Positions 26,400 through 33,977 of a stretch of 64,000 bases of DNA are shown piece by piece; the stretch's first letter is position 1; each line of letters opens with the position of its first letter. This DNA is from Ruminococcus flavefaciens. Lineage in GTDB: Bacteria > Bacillota > Clostridia > Oscillospirales > Ruminococcaceae. The position numbers were made by a program, and so were the translations under genes. The notes beneath the pieces were generated by a model. That model was not told the DNA's origin, made no database searches, and saw only the letters and a list, made by a program, of their open reading frames with translations. The stretch spans positions 62,001 through 126,000 of the forward strand of contig NZ_FPIP01000002.1 of the NCBI RefSeq assembly GCF_900119075.1, in the 5' to 3' direction.

Positions 26400-27188
26400 T
26401 TGAAGATAAACCGCATATTGCTCAATTGCAGGCGCGACACCGCTTTAGGCGGTGAAATGGGTGCCGATCCCGTGCTGCTGTTTTTCAGGACGCCTGTCTC
26501 CTACATGGACGGGGGAGTGCAGAAGAAGACTGCAAAGTCCTCTGTTGCCCTGCTTACCAGCGGCTACAAGCAGAGCTTCCGCTCCGTAAACGGCAAGCCG
26601 CTCCGCTATGACCTTGTGAGCTTCAAGACCTCAGCCGCCGACAGGCAGTATATCAGTTCTATGAATATCACTCAGGATATCCCTGTGGAGCTCAAGGACG
26701 ATTTCGTTATCGTCAGCACTCTGCGCTCGATGAGGACGCAGTCCATGCACCGCGGAAAGCATTTCAGCGAGTTCATGGAGCTCTCCATGCGTATCATATT
26801 CATCACCATGAGCGATATCACAGACAGCGCCAATATTGATCCAAAGGAGAATATACCGCGGTATGCCGAGCTGAAAAAGATCCGTCAGGCTGTGTACGAC
26901 GATCCAACTGCAAGCTGGTCAGTGGAGGAAATGTGCGAGGATATGCAGATAAGCAGGACCTACTTCCACCGCCTGTATTTCGAGGCATTCGGCGTAACGT
27001 TCAGACAGGACATCATAGAGAGCCGTCTTATCCATGCGTCGGAGCTTCTGAAAAACACCGACCTTTCGGTAACTGCCATATCCGAGACCTGCGGATACGA
27101 CAGCGAGTCCTATTTCATGCGGCAGTTCAAGCAGCATAAGGGCTGTACCCCTTCAGAGTACAGAAGAAGAGTGAAAAACTCGGATTGA
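26400..27188 (+). CDS. AraC-family regulator beside the SCIFF genes
   Basis: About 262 residues. The C-terminal 100 residues are a double HTH: VEEMCEDMQISRTYFHRLYF and VTAISETCGYDSESYFMRQF, ending CTPSEYRRRV. The N-terminal 150 residues have no recognised ligand domain. Start uncertain: TTG 26400 has AGAGGGG at 8 bp; GTG 26391 is too close to that site. It lies 72 bp after scfB behind a 13-bp hairpin starting AAAGGGG, so it could be partly co-transcribed and could control the SCIFF locus, but no target is shown. Confidence 0.8.
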   Translation: MKINRILLNCRRDTALGGEMGADPVLLFFRTPVSYMDGGVQKKTAKSSVALLTSGYKQSFRSVNGKPLRYDLVSFKTSAADRQYISSMNITQDIPVELKDDFVIVSTLRSMRTQSMHRGKHFSEFMELSMRIIFITMSDITDSANIDPKENIPRYAELKKIRQAVYDDPTASWSVEEMCEDMQISRTYFHRLYFEAFGVTFRQDIIESRLIHASELLKNTDLSVTAISETCGYDSESYFMRQFKQHKGCTPSEYRRRVKNSD

Positions 27189-27276
27189 CCACAGCTTTTT
27201 GTGGACATTTCAGACCGCTTCGTGCACTATGTTACAATAATCTATAAATTATTAGTGCAAAAAATAAAAAAAACAC

Positions 27277-27305
27277 TTTACAAGTACAAAAATTTGTGAT
27301 ATAAT
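27277..27305 (+). promoter_or_regulatory. promoter of the VanY-like gene
   Basis: TTTACA, 17 bp, TATAAT. The leader is about 110 nt with small GCAC/GTGC and GGCAG/CTGCC hairpins. Confidence 0.75.
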
Positions 27306-27424
27306 ACTCAATAGAAGTTGATTACGACATTTTTCGCACTGCTTTGTGCACATAAATATAGGACAGGCAGAGCCTCGGGCACTGCCGATAAAACCGAATA
27401 TTCTTTAAGGAGCGATTTCGTTTT

Positions 27425-28483
27425 ATGACTAACGGAGATAAGCGAAGAAACCGCAAAAGAGATAAGGTGTCAAAGAGATATAAAGTAAGATATGACAGAC
27501 TTGTTGCGGTTATTCTTGTTCTGATAGTACTTATCGTTATACTTACTTCATGCGTTAAGAGCTGCTCGGGCAAGGAAAAGAACAAAAACTCCGATACAAA
27601 GGCAACGACAACAACCGCAGACAATACCCAGCAATCGTCAATTATAGACAAGCTTGAATCAAGCACTGAGACAAATGCTATACTTTCAGGTACAGCAGAC
27701 GGTCAGAAACCGTCAGAATCTCAGTATACTACCGAGATACATAAGGCAGCCGATGTAAATACAGGAAATCTTCTTCTTGTAAATGCCGACCACGAATACA
27801 AGTTCGTTGAGGGAGATATCGACTTAGCCGTTCTTTACGATGTTATCGACGGCACTGCCTTCCACGTAAGCGACAGAGTTATTTCTCTCGATAAAGAGAC
27901 TCTCGAACAGTTTACAGCTCTTATGAATGCGTTTTACGCTGAGAGCAAGAATTCCGATATCTACGTCATCGGCGGTTACCGTACTGCCGAGGAGCAGAAC
28001 GATAAGTACTACAACGGCAATTCACAGTTCCAGGGCGGACATTCCGATTACCACACGGGAAGGTCGCTCGACATTATAATCGCACCGTCTGACGGTTCAA
28101 GCTCGGGCTACTATTCGCCTACAGGCGTTTACAGCTATATCGACGAGCACGCCGCAGAATACGGATTTGTAGTACGTTTCCCCGAGGGTAAGGAAAATTA
28201 CACCCGCGAGCGTGCAAGAGATTATACATACAGATACGTGGGAGCTCCTCACGCTATGTATATGAAGCAGAATTCTCTTTGCCTTGAGGAGTATATCAAC
28301 AAGCTGAAGGAGCATACTAAGGACGAACCGCTTGAGGTGACAGTCGATAAGAAGCTTTATCAGATATATTATGCTCCCGCAAATCCGACAGGAGATACAG
28401 AGGTGCCTGTTCCGTCGAACAAGACCTATACCGTATCGGGAAATAACGCTGACGGATTTATTGTAACAGTCAGCATGAATTAA
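27425..28483 (+). CDS. VanY-like M15B D,D-carboxypeptidase
   Basis: A 352-residue membrane-anchored peptidase. A basic N-terminus is followed by one helix (about 27-45, VAVILVLIVLIVILTS) and a Thr/Ser-rich linker to about 85. The zinc peptidase domain (about 120-295) has IGGYRTAEEQ, GGHSDYHTGRSLDI with the metal His and Asp, and GAPHAMYM with the last His. It trims the terminal D-Ala from peptidoglycan stems outside the membrane. The remaining 60 residues are an extension. No van resistance genes are nearby, so a housekeeping wall role is more likely than vancomycin resistance. The ribosome site is AAGGAGCG. Confidence 0.88.
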   Translation: MTNGDKRRNRKRDKVSKRYKVRYDRLVAVILVLIVLIVILTSCVKSCSGKEKNKNSDTKATTTTADNTQQSSIIDKLESSTETNAILSGTADGQKPSESQYTTEIHKAADVNTGNLLLVNADHEYKFVEGDIDLAVLYDVIDGTAFHVSDRVISLDKETLEQFTALMNAFYAESKNSDIYVIGGYRTAEEQNDKYYNGNSQFQGGHSDYHTGRSLDIIIAPSDGSSSGYYSPTGVYSYIDEHAAEYGFVVRFPEGKENYTRERARDYTYRYVGAPHAMYMKQNSLCLEEYINKLKEHTKDEPLEVTVDKKLYQIYYAPANPTGDTEVPVPSNKTYTVSGNNADGFIVTVSMN

Positions 28484-28492
28484 AGCAAAAAT

Positions 28493-28517
28493 GTCCCCCT
28501 CTATGGGGGACTATTTT
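28493..28517 (+). terminator. terminator after the VanY-like gene
   Basis: GTCCCCC/GGGGGAC with a 5-nt loop, followed by TATTTT. Confidence 0.75.
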
Positions 28518-28526
28518 GGTTTGAGT

Positions 28527-28739
28527 AGGGAACGCCGTTCTCGGCGTTCCATTAGATAATATGTGACTTTCAGGGAACGCCCTCACTTGCAGGGCGTTCC
28601 CTCTTGAAAAACAGTCCACCGGACTGTTTTTCAATTCACCCTTTGCGGAGCGCTTTGTAACTGCGGGGCTTTGCCCCACGCCCCACCAGAGGCGCTGCCT
28701 CTGGACTCCGCCAAAGGAACACAGTCCCTTTGGAATCCC
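28527..28739 (+). repeat. mosaic hairpin repeat, copy C
   Basis: Successive perfect hairpins: GGAACGCC/GGCGTTCC (twice), GAAAAACAGTCC/GGACTGTTTTTC, GGGGC/GCCCC, CCAGAGGC/GCCTCTGG and CCAAAGG/CCTTTGG, ending GAATCCC 37 bp before the lipoprotein start codon. It is nearly identical to copy F at 58142, but the CCAGAGGC stem differs there on both arms. Confidence 0.88.
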
Positions 28740-28775
28740 ATTCATATGCATTTCTGAGAAAGATTGGAGAACAAT

Positions 28776-30428
28776 GTGAAAAAGAGAAAGATAATTGCAA
28801 TTACTGCCTGTGCGGCTATGATAGCAGGCGGAATAACAGGCTGCGGCGGCGATGACGATAAACGCGGCAGCGGCGCAGGTCATATGTACGGAGCGGCGCT
28901 GGCAGGCAATCCACGGAGCCTCGATCCACAGTTTGCAGGCGATCCCTCGTCTGCCACGGTCATAAAGAATCTGTACAGCGGTCTCGTTATGAAGGACAGG
29001 AGCGGCAGTATCGTCTGCTGCAACGCCAAGGACTACACAGTTTCAGAGGACGGCTGTGTCTATACATTCAACCTGAGAGACGATAACTACTGGTTTTTCG
29101 ATACAAATGAGGACGATTCCATAGGCGACGACGAGTATTTCCCCGTAACTGCCAATGATTACGTCTTTGCGTTCAGAAGACTTCTTGATCCGAAAATGCA
29201 TTCTCCATATGCCCGTGATTTCACCTGCATAAAGAACAGTCAGCGTGTAATGGAGGGCGGCTATTCTACCGAAGCTGTAGGTGCTGAGGCGCTTGACGAC
29301 TTTACATTGCAGATAACGCTTGAATATCCATGTGCGGAGTTCCTCGGACTTCTGACAACTCCTGCGGCTTTTCCCTGCAATGAGCAGTTTTTCATTTCCA
29401 CCAAGGGCAGATACGGTCTCGATGACAGGTCGGTAATGTCCAACGGACCTTTTTACGTCCGCCAGTGGTTCTACGATCCCTACGGAAACAACAATATCCT
29501 ATATATGCGCAAGAATACCGCCAATGAGCGTGACGACTACGAGGTGCTCCCCAGCTTTGTCAGCTTCTCCATACAGGACAGCGAAGCTGAGGTCCGTCAG
29601 TGCTTCAAGGAAGAGGAGACCGAGTGCTTCACCGCTATGAAAGTTGGCGGCTACAATCCCAGAAAGTACAGCATTGTCGGACAGAAAGCAACTACCCTCG
29701 GACTTATCTTCAATCCCAAGGACAAGCTCTACTCGAACAAGGAGCTCTGCAAGGCAGTTGCTTTTTCAGCGGACAGGGAGGCTCTGAGAGGTCAGCTTGA
29801 CAGCGACCTGCAGATAGCCTACGGTATCATTCCGCCTGCTGTGAATATCCTCGGCAGAAGCTACCGCGATCTTGCTTCCGATAAGCAGTTCGATATGCTT
29901 GACAAGGAAAAGGCTGTGCAGTGCCTTGCAAAAGCAAAAGAGGAGCTGAAGATCAGCTCCGTGGAAAGTGTAAAGATAATAGTTGACTCCAGCACTGTTG
30001 ATTCGAGATATCTCCATTTGCTGTCACAGGGCTGTCAGGAAAGCCTTGGTATCTATATCGGCATCGAAGACCTGACCTCAAAGGAGTTCAACGAGCGTAT
30101 CGCCAACGGCGATTACAGTATCGCTCTGTATCCGCTGAAAGCCGATTTCAACAGCGGACTTGCTGTGTTTGGCGAGTTTGATGAGAACGAGTGCCTTAGA
30201 AGCGCAAAGGGCGACCTGAACATCTTCGAGAGCATAATGCAGTGCCCATCGGTGAATCAGCTTGTGGACAGCTATGCCGCCGCAGAAAAGGCTCTCCTTG
30301 AGCAGTACAGCTTCATACCGCTGTTTTACAAGAATTCCTACATCGTTGCCAACAAGGACAACGAGGACATCATATACGATCCCTTCACGGGCTCTGTGGA
30401 CTACAGAATCGCCAAGAATTACAGCTGA
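28776..30428 (+). CDS. Family-5 extracellular solute-binding lipoprotein (peptide type)
   Basis: A 550-residue OppA/DppA-like binding protein. Lipoprotein signal with lipobox GITGC near residue 20; the mature Cys is followed by GGDDDKRGSG. Family features: NPRSLDPQFAGDPSSATVI, YTFNLRDDNYWF, FAFRRLLDPKMHSPYA and SNGPFYVRQW. It delivers oligopeptides or similar ligands to an ABC permease. No permease or ATPase gene lies beside it, so it is an orphan receptor here. Start: GTG 28776 with TTGGAG 8 bp before; an in-frame TTG at 28764 would itself be in the ribosome site. It ends flush with the convergent glycosyltransferase gene with no gap. Confidence 0.88.
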   Translation: MKKRKIIAITACAAMIAGGITGCGGDDDKRGSGAGHMYGAALAGNPRSLDPQFAGDPSSATVIKNLYSGLVMKDRSGSIVCCNAKDYTVSEDGCVYTFNLRDDNYWFFDTNEDDSIGDDEYFPVTANDYVFAFRRLLDPKMHSPYARDFTCIKNSQRVMEGGYSTEAVGAEALDDFTLQITLEYPCAEFLGLLTTPAAFPCNEQFFISTKGRYGLDDRSVMSNGPFYVRQWFYDPYGNNNILYMRKNTANERDDYEVLPSFVSFSIQDSEAEVRQCFKEEETECFTAMKVGGYNPRKYSIVGQKATTLGLIFNPKDKLYSNKELCKAVAFSADREALRGQLDSDLQIAYGIIPPAVNILGRSYRDLASDKQFDMLDKEKAVQCLAKAKEELKISSVESVKIIVDSSTVDSRYLHLLSQGCQESLGIYIGIEDLTSKEFNERIANGDYSIALYPLKADFNSGLAVFGEFDENECLRSAKGDLNIFESIMQCPSVNQLVDSYAAAEKALLEQYSFIPLFYKNSYIVANKDNEDIIYDPFTGSVDYRIAKNYS

Positions 30429-31172
30429 TTATTTGCCGTTGTAATCGTAAAAGAGCTCGTCCATGAGCTTGTCATAGTCGGTGCGGTCGCCGAGAGCCGC
30501 CTTTATCATTGCTACTGCGTTCTTGAAGATGAGTTTGAAATAAAGCCAGTCTCCCATATCGTCGTATTTGCGTGTGGAGTTGATAAGGTGGTTCCTGCGG
30601 AGACAGCCGTAGCGTTTGCCCAGCTTTTTGCCGTAGGCTCGCATATTCTTGGCAGTTGCGATATCCTCGCCTGCCTTTTTGTCGGCAAATCCGCCGATAG
30701 CTTCAAAGGTGGACTTCTCCGCCCAGAATATGCCGCAGTACAGCCCCGTTAGCTTAAAGCCTGCCCTGCACATCATATCGTTGAGCCATAAGGGGAAGGA
30801 GTAACGCTCGAAGCGCAGAGGCGCTCCGCCGCCGATATACCTGCCGCTGTTAAGCATACCGAGTACCTCGCGGATAGTGTCCTCGGTCATGCGGTTGTCG
30901 CAGTCGATAGTCATTATGACCTTGCCTCGGGCGGCTTTAATGCCTGTGTTGCGGACTGTGGCTATACATCGGCTTTCGTCGGTGACTACCCGAGCTCCCC
31001 TTGCAAGTGCAAGCTCAGCGGTACGATCTGTACACCTGTTACACACCACGATTATCTCAACTCCGCATTTAACACGGGTTGCTGCTCGATTTACCGAGTC
31101 TATGCACCTTTCCACGTATTTTTCTTCGTTGTGTGCAGGGACTATCACCGAGACCTTGATATTATCGGACAT
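30429..31172 (-). CDS. Family 2 glycosyltransferase
   Basis: A 247-residue GT-A fold enzyme. N-terminus VSVIVPAHNEEKYVERCIDS, then VVCNRCTDRTAELA, the nucleotide-sugar metal site MTIDCDNRM near residue 95, and FEAIGGFADKKAGEDIATAK (acceptor-side ED). No membrane helices are obvious. Donor and acceptor cannot be told; it may modify a lipid or surface glycan. ATG 31172 follows AAAGGAGC; the frame is open 21 codons further without a ribosome site. It converges with the solute-binding protein gene. Confidence 0.85.
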   Translation of the reverse strand: MSDNIKVSVIVPAHNEEKYVERCIDSVNRAATRVKCGVEIIVVCNRCTDRTAELALARGARVVTDESRCIATVRNTGIKAARGKVIMTIDCDNRMTEDTIREVLGMLNSGRYIGGGAPLRFERYSFPLWLNDMMCRAGFKLTGLYCGIFWAEKSTFEAIGGFADKKAGEDIATAKNMRAYGKKLGKRYGCLRRNHLINSTRKYDDMGDWLYFKLIFKNAVAMIKAALGDRTDYDKLMDELFYDYNGK

Positions 31173-31309
31173 ATTATCAGCTCCTTTGACATTTGTTATA
31201 TTCATTATAATATATAGGGCAAGGTGTGTCAACACCGTGAGAACGGCTAAAGGCTGGCAAAAAGGAGCGGATTTTATGCATTATGATTCATCGGGAGCAC
31301 AATGTGTGC

Positions 31310-31346
31310 CGCTGCACTAATCACTATGCACTAATCACTAAAAACT
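31310..31346. repeat. short heptad array, ACTAATC type
   Basis: GCACTAATCACTATGC-like units repeat with a 7-bp period just before the operon promoter. It is the same type as the inverted pair at 53249-53362. Confidence 0.75.
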
Positions 31347-31357
31347 TGAAAAAAAGC

Positions 31358-31386
31358 TTGACTTTCGGGAATATATATGTTATAAT
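31358..31386 (+). promoter_or_regulatory. promoter of rpmG-secE-nusG-rplK-rplA
   Basis: TTGACT, 17 bp, TATAAT. It is among the best promoter matches in the window. Confidence 0.88.
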
Positions 31387-31393
31387 GTTAGTA

Positions 31394-31461
31394 CCTCGTT
31401 GGGGGTTTATTTTTTTGTCCCCGTGCGAGGGAGGCAAACAACCTACCTTTGGTAACAAAGG
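31394..31461 (+). promoter_or_regulatory. structured leader of the rpmG operon
   Basis: The first hairpin begins at the predicted transcript 5' end: CCTCG/CGAGG (31394-31398, 31426-31430) extended by GGGG/CCCC. The second is CCTTTG-GTAA-CAAAGG (31446-31461), capped by a GNRA tetraloop. It may be a binding site for an autoregulating ribosomal protein. Confidence 0.55.
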
Positions 31462-31486
31462 AAGTACTAATTCAGGAGGTGCCGAT

Positions 31487-31636
31487 ATGAGAGTAAAGGT
31501 TACTTTAGCTTGTACAGAGTGCAAGCAGCGCAACTATGTTTCCAAGAAAAACAAGAAGAATGACCCGGACAGAATTGAAATGATGAAGCATTGCAAATTC
31601 TGCAGAAAGCATACTCTTCACAAGGAAACAAAGTAA
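31487..31636 (+). CDS. rpmG: 50S ribosomal protein L33
   Basis: A 49-residue protein, [17 protein letters not shown], with the zinc-binding pairs CTEC and CKFC (the C+ form of L33). Start ATG follows AGGAGGT. First gene of a translation/transcription operon in the common order rpmG-secE-nusG-rplK-rplA. Confidence 0.96.
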   Translation: MRVKVTLACTECKQRNYVSKKNKKNDPDRIEMMKHCKFCRKHTLHKETK

Positions 31637-31653
31637 TCGGAAGGAGTATTTTT

Positions 31654-31902
31654 ATGGCTAAGAATACAACTTCAGAGAAGAAGTCAGAAAAGAAGTCCGA
31701 GAAGAAAAAAGAAGGCGGAAAGATCCGCAAGTGGTTCAAGGACCTCAAAGTCGAATTCAAAAAAGTGGTTTGGCCGACCAAGAAGACAGTTATCAACAAT
31801 ACTTCAGTCGTTCTAGGCGTTATTGTTGGTTCAGCTATCCTCGTTGGACTTATCGACCAGGGCTTTCTCGGTTTACTGCGTCTCATCTATAACGCAGGCT
31901 AA
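31654..31902 (+). CDS. secE: preprotein translocase subunit SecE
   Basis: An 82-residue protein. A Lys/Glu/Ser-rich N-terminus is followed by the conserved WFKDLKVEFKKVVWPTKKTV and one membrane helix (about 50-75), the single-span SecE of Firmicutes. It forms the SecYEG channel. Start ATG after AAGGAG, 17 bp after rpmG. Confidence 0.95.
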   Translation: MAKNTTSEKKSEKKSEKKKEGGKIRKWFKDLKVEFKKVVWPTKKTVINNTSVVLGVIVGSAILVGLIDQGFLGLLRLIYNAG

Positions 31903-31928
31903 TTTCTAAGGGAATCAGGAGGAATATT

Positions 31929-32456
31929 ATGTCAGAAGCAGCTAAGTGGTACGTTATACACACATATTCGGGCTATGAGAACAAGGTTGCCCAGAATATT
32001 GAAAAGGTCGTAGAAAACCGCAAGCTTCATGAACTTATCCAAGAGGTAAGAGTTCCTACCGAAAAAGCTACTGAGATCACAGACGGCAAAACCAAAGAAG
32101 TAGAGCGTAAGACCTATCCGGGCTACGTTCTCGTCAAGATGATCATGAACGACGATTCATGGTACGTCGTTAGAAATACCAGAGGCTGTACAGGCTTCGT
32201 AGGTCCTGCTTCAGAGCCTACACCCCTTTCAGAGGAGGAAGTTCAGAAGCTCTTCGGTCTCGAAGTCGCAACCGTTACCGTCAACTTCAAGGTGGGCGAC
32301 AGCGTGCGTATCTCGGGTACTGCTATGGACGGATTTATCGGCGTTGTTCAGAACATCAATATCGACGACCGCACTGTAGACCTTCTTGTCTCAATGTTTG
32401 GTCGTGAAACCCCCACAACTCTGCCTATCAATCAGGTAGTTAAGGTGGAGGACTAA
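31929..32456 (+). CDS. nusG: transcription termination/antitermination factor NusG
   Basis: A 175-residue factor that binds RNA polymerase and links it to Rho or the ribosome. NGN domain: KWYVIHTYSGYENKVAQNIE, KTYPGYVLVKM and VRNTRGCTGFVG. C-terminal KOW domain: FKVGDSVRISGTAMDGFIG. Start ATG after CAGGAGGA. Confidence 0.97.
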   Translation: MSEAAKWYVIHTYSGYENKVAQNIEKVVENRKLHELIQEVRVPTEKATEITDGKTKEVERKTYPGYVLVKMIMNDDSWYVVRNTRGCTGFVGPASEPTPLSEEEVQKLFGLEVATVTVNFKVGDSVRISGTAMDGFIGVVQNINIDDRTVDLLVSMFGRETPTTLPINQVVKVED

Positions 32457-32489
32457 TTCAGGTCAAAAAGAATCCGCAGTATGGATTCA

Positions 32490-32529
32490 GTGGGAGAGGT
32501 AAAATAATTCTTGCCTCGCCATTTACCAC
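32490..32529 (+). promoter_or_regulatory. GTGGGAG...TTACCAC motif before rplK
   Basis: GTGGGAGAGG and TTACCAC bracket a 24-nt segment just upstream of the rplK ribosome site. The same pair recurs before rplA. Such conserved leaders before rplK/rplA are candidate L1 repressor sites; the assignment is inference. Confidence 0.45.
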
Positions 32530-32549
32530 ATTTATGGAGGTGCGAATAC

Positions 32550-32975
32550 ATGGCACAGAAAGTAGTTGGCTACATTAAGCTTCAGATCGCAGCAGGAAAG
32601 GCTACTCCTGCACCACCTGTTGGTCCGGCACTCGGTCAGCACGGTGTTAATATCATGGCATTCACAAAGGAATTCAACGAGAGAACAAAGAACGACATCG
32701 GTATGATAATCCCTGTTGTAATCACTGTTTACGCAGACCGTTCATTCTCGTTCATCACTAAGACTCCACCCGCAGCAGTCCTCATCAAGAAGGCTTGCAA
32801 CATCAACAGCGGTTCGGGAGTACCTAACAAGACTAAGGTCGCAAACATCACTAAGGAGCAGATCAAGAAGATCGCTGAGACAAAGATGCAGGATCTCAAC
32901 GCTGGTTCTATCGAGGCAGCTATGAGCATGATCGCTGGTACAGCTCGCTCAATGGGTGTTGTAGTTGTTGACTAA
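32550..32975 (+). CDS. rplK: 50S ribosomal protein L11
   Basis: 141 residues, the standard length. [20 protein letters not shown] with [17 protein letters not shown], then [15 protein letters not shown]. It binds the GTPase-associated region of 23S rRNA. ATG 32550 after TGGAGGTG; the frame is open 13 codons further upstream without a ribosome site. Confidence 0.97.
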   Translation: MAQKVVGYIKLQIAAGKATPAPPVGPALGQHGVNIMAFTKEFNERTKNDIGMIIPVVITVYADRSFSFITKTPPAAVLIKKACNINSGSGVPNKTKVANITKEQIKKIAETKMQDLNAGSIEAAMSMIAGTARSMGVVVVD

Positions 32976-33025
32976 TCAATTTAATGAATGATGAAGTGGG
33001 GATATCCCCGTTCAGAGTTCTATTG

Positions 33026-33079
33026 GTGGGAGGAAAATTCCGCTAATCGGGTAAGCTATAAGCTTCTCGGTATTACCAC
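33026..33079 (+). promoter_or_regulatory. GTGGGAG...TTACCAC motif before rplA
   Basis: A second copy of the pattern upstream of rplK: GTGGGAGGAAAATTCC at the left and TATTACCAC at the right, with an AAGCT/AGCTT hairpin inside. A candidate L1 site in the rplK-rplA spacer. Confidence 0.45.
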
Positions 33080-33098
33080 TTAAATAGGAGGAAATATA

Positions 33099-33794
33099 AT
33101 GAAACACGGCAAAAAATATGTTGACAGCGCTAAGGCTGTTGATTATGCTAAGCAGTATGATTCCACAGAGGCTCTCGACCTCGTTTGCAAGAACGCAAAG
33201 GCTAAGTTCGATGAGACTATAGAGGCTCACATCCGTCTCGGCGTTGACTCAAGACACGCTGACCAGCAGGTTAGAGGTGCTGTTGTACTTCCTAACGGTA
33301 CTGGTAAGACAGTTAGAGTATGCGTATTCTGTAAGGAAGACAAGTACGAGGCTGCTCAGGGCGCTGGCGCAGAGTTCGTTGGCGGTCAGGACCTCGTTGA
33401 CAAGATCATGAAGGAAAACTGGATGGACTTCGACGTAGTTATCGCATCACCTGATATGATGGGACTCGTTGGACGTCTCGGTAAGGTTCTCGGACCTCGT
33501 GGTCTTATGCCAAACCCAAAGGCTGGTACAGTAACACCTGACGTTGCAAAGGCTGTTACAGAGGCTAAGGCTGGTAAGATCGAGTATCGTCTCGACAAGA
33601 CAAATATCATTCACTGCCCGATCGGTAAGGCTTCATTCGGTGCTGCTAAGCTCGAAGAGAACTTCAACACACTTATGGAGGCTGTTGTTAAGGCAAAGCC
33701 TGTTGCTGCTAAGGGTACTTACCTCAAGAGCTGCACAGTTACTTCAACAATGGGCCCCGGTGTTCCGGTTGCTACAGCTAAGTACGGTGTTTGA
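33099..33794 (+). CDS. rplA: 50S ribosomal protein L1
   Basis: 231 residues. [51 protein letters not shown] and [17 protein letters not shown]. It forms the L1 stalk and usually represses its own operon. ATG after AGGAGGA. A terminator follows, so rplJ and rplL are not part of this transcript. Confidence 0.97.
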   Translation: MKHGKKYVDSAKAVDYAKQYDSTEALDLVCKNAKAKFDETIEAHIRLGVDSRHADQQVRGAVVLPNGTGKTVRVCVFCKEDKYEAAQGAGAEFVGGQDLVDKIMKENWMDFDVVIASPDMMGLVGRLGKVLGPRGLMPNPKAGTVTPDVAKAVTEAKAGKIEYRLDKTNIIHCPIGKASFGAAKLEENFNTLMEAVVKAKPVAAKGTYLKSCTVTSTMGPGVPVATAKYGV

Positions 33795-33812
33795 TAGATA
33801 ATACAAATATTT

Positions 33813-33843
33813 AAGGCTTCACTTTATGTGAAGCCTTTTGTGT
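33813..33843 (+). terminator. terminator after rplA
   Basis: AAGGCTTCAC/GTGAAGCCTT with a 5-nt loop, followed by TTGTGTTTT. Confidence 0.88.
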
Positions 33844-33846
33844 TTT

Positions 33847-33912
33847 GCAGGGACGACCATTGACCGTCTGCGTAAACGTCATGTATGGTCGGCGAAACGC
33901 CGCCCCTACACA
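33847..33912. repeat. GGGACGACC/GGCG...CGCC palindromic repeat
   Basis: GGGACGACCAT pairs with ATGGTCG-type sequence around a 30-nt loop, then GGCGAAACGCC and CCCCTACA. It belongs to the TGTAGGGGCGG palindrome family. Confidence 0.6.
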
Positions 33913-33920
33913 TAAAACAA

Positions 33921-33975
33921 AAGGGATGCCATGGCATCCCTTAATTCTTAGTTCTTAGCTCTAAGCTCTAAGTTC
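33921..33975. repeat. palindrome plus CTAAGAR heptads
   Basis: A perfect palindrome GGGATGCCATGGCATCCC is followed by TTCTTAGTTCTTAGCTCTAAG-type heptads (the CTAAGAR array in reverse). The palindrome may end the minus-strand gene that stops at 33978. Confidence 0.7.
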
Positions 33976-33977
33976 TA

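Larger units (their letters stand above)
31173..31486. other. intergenic region with the rpmG operon promoter and leader
   Basis: It holds TTAGTGA-type heptads at 31310-31346, a strong promoter at 31358-31386 and a two-hairpin leader to 31461. There is no tRNA-Trp upstream of secE, as is common in other Firmicutes. Confidence 0.7.

Noticed and set aside
27425..28483. Vancomycin resistance gene vanY
   Set aside because: The fold is VanY-like, but no vanH, ligase, vanX or two-component genes are nearby, and the Ddl-like protein is far away and not of Van type.
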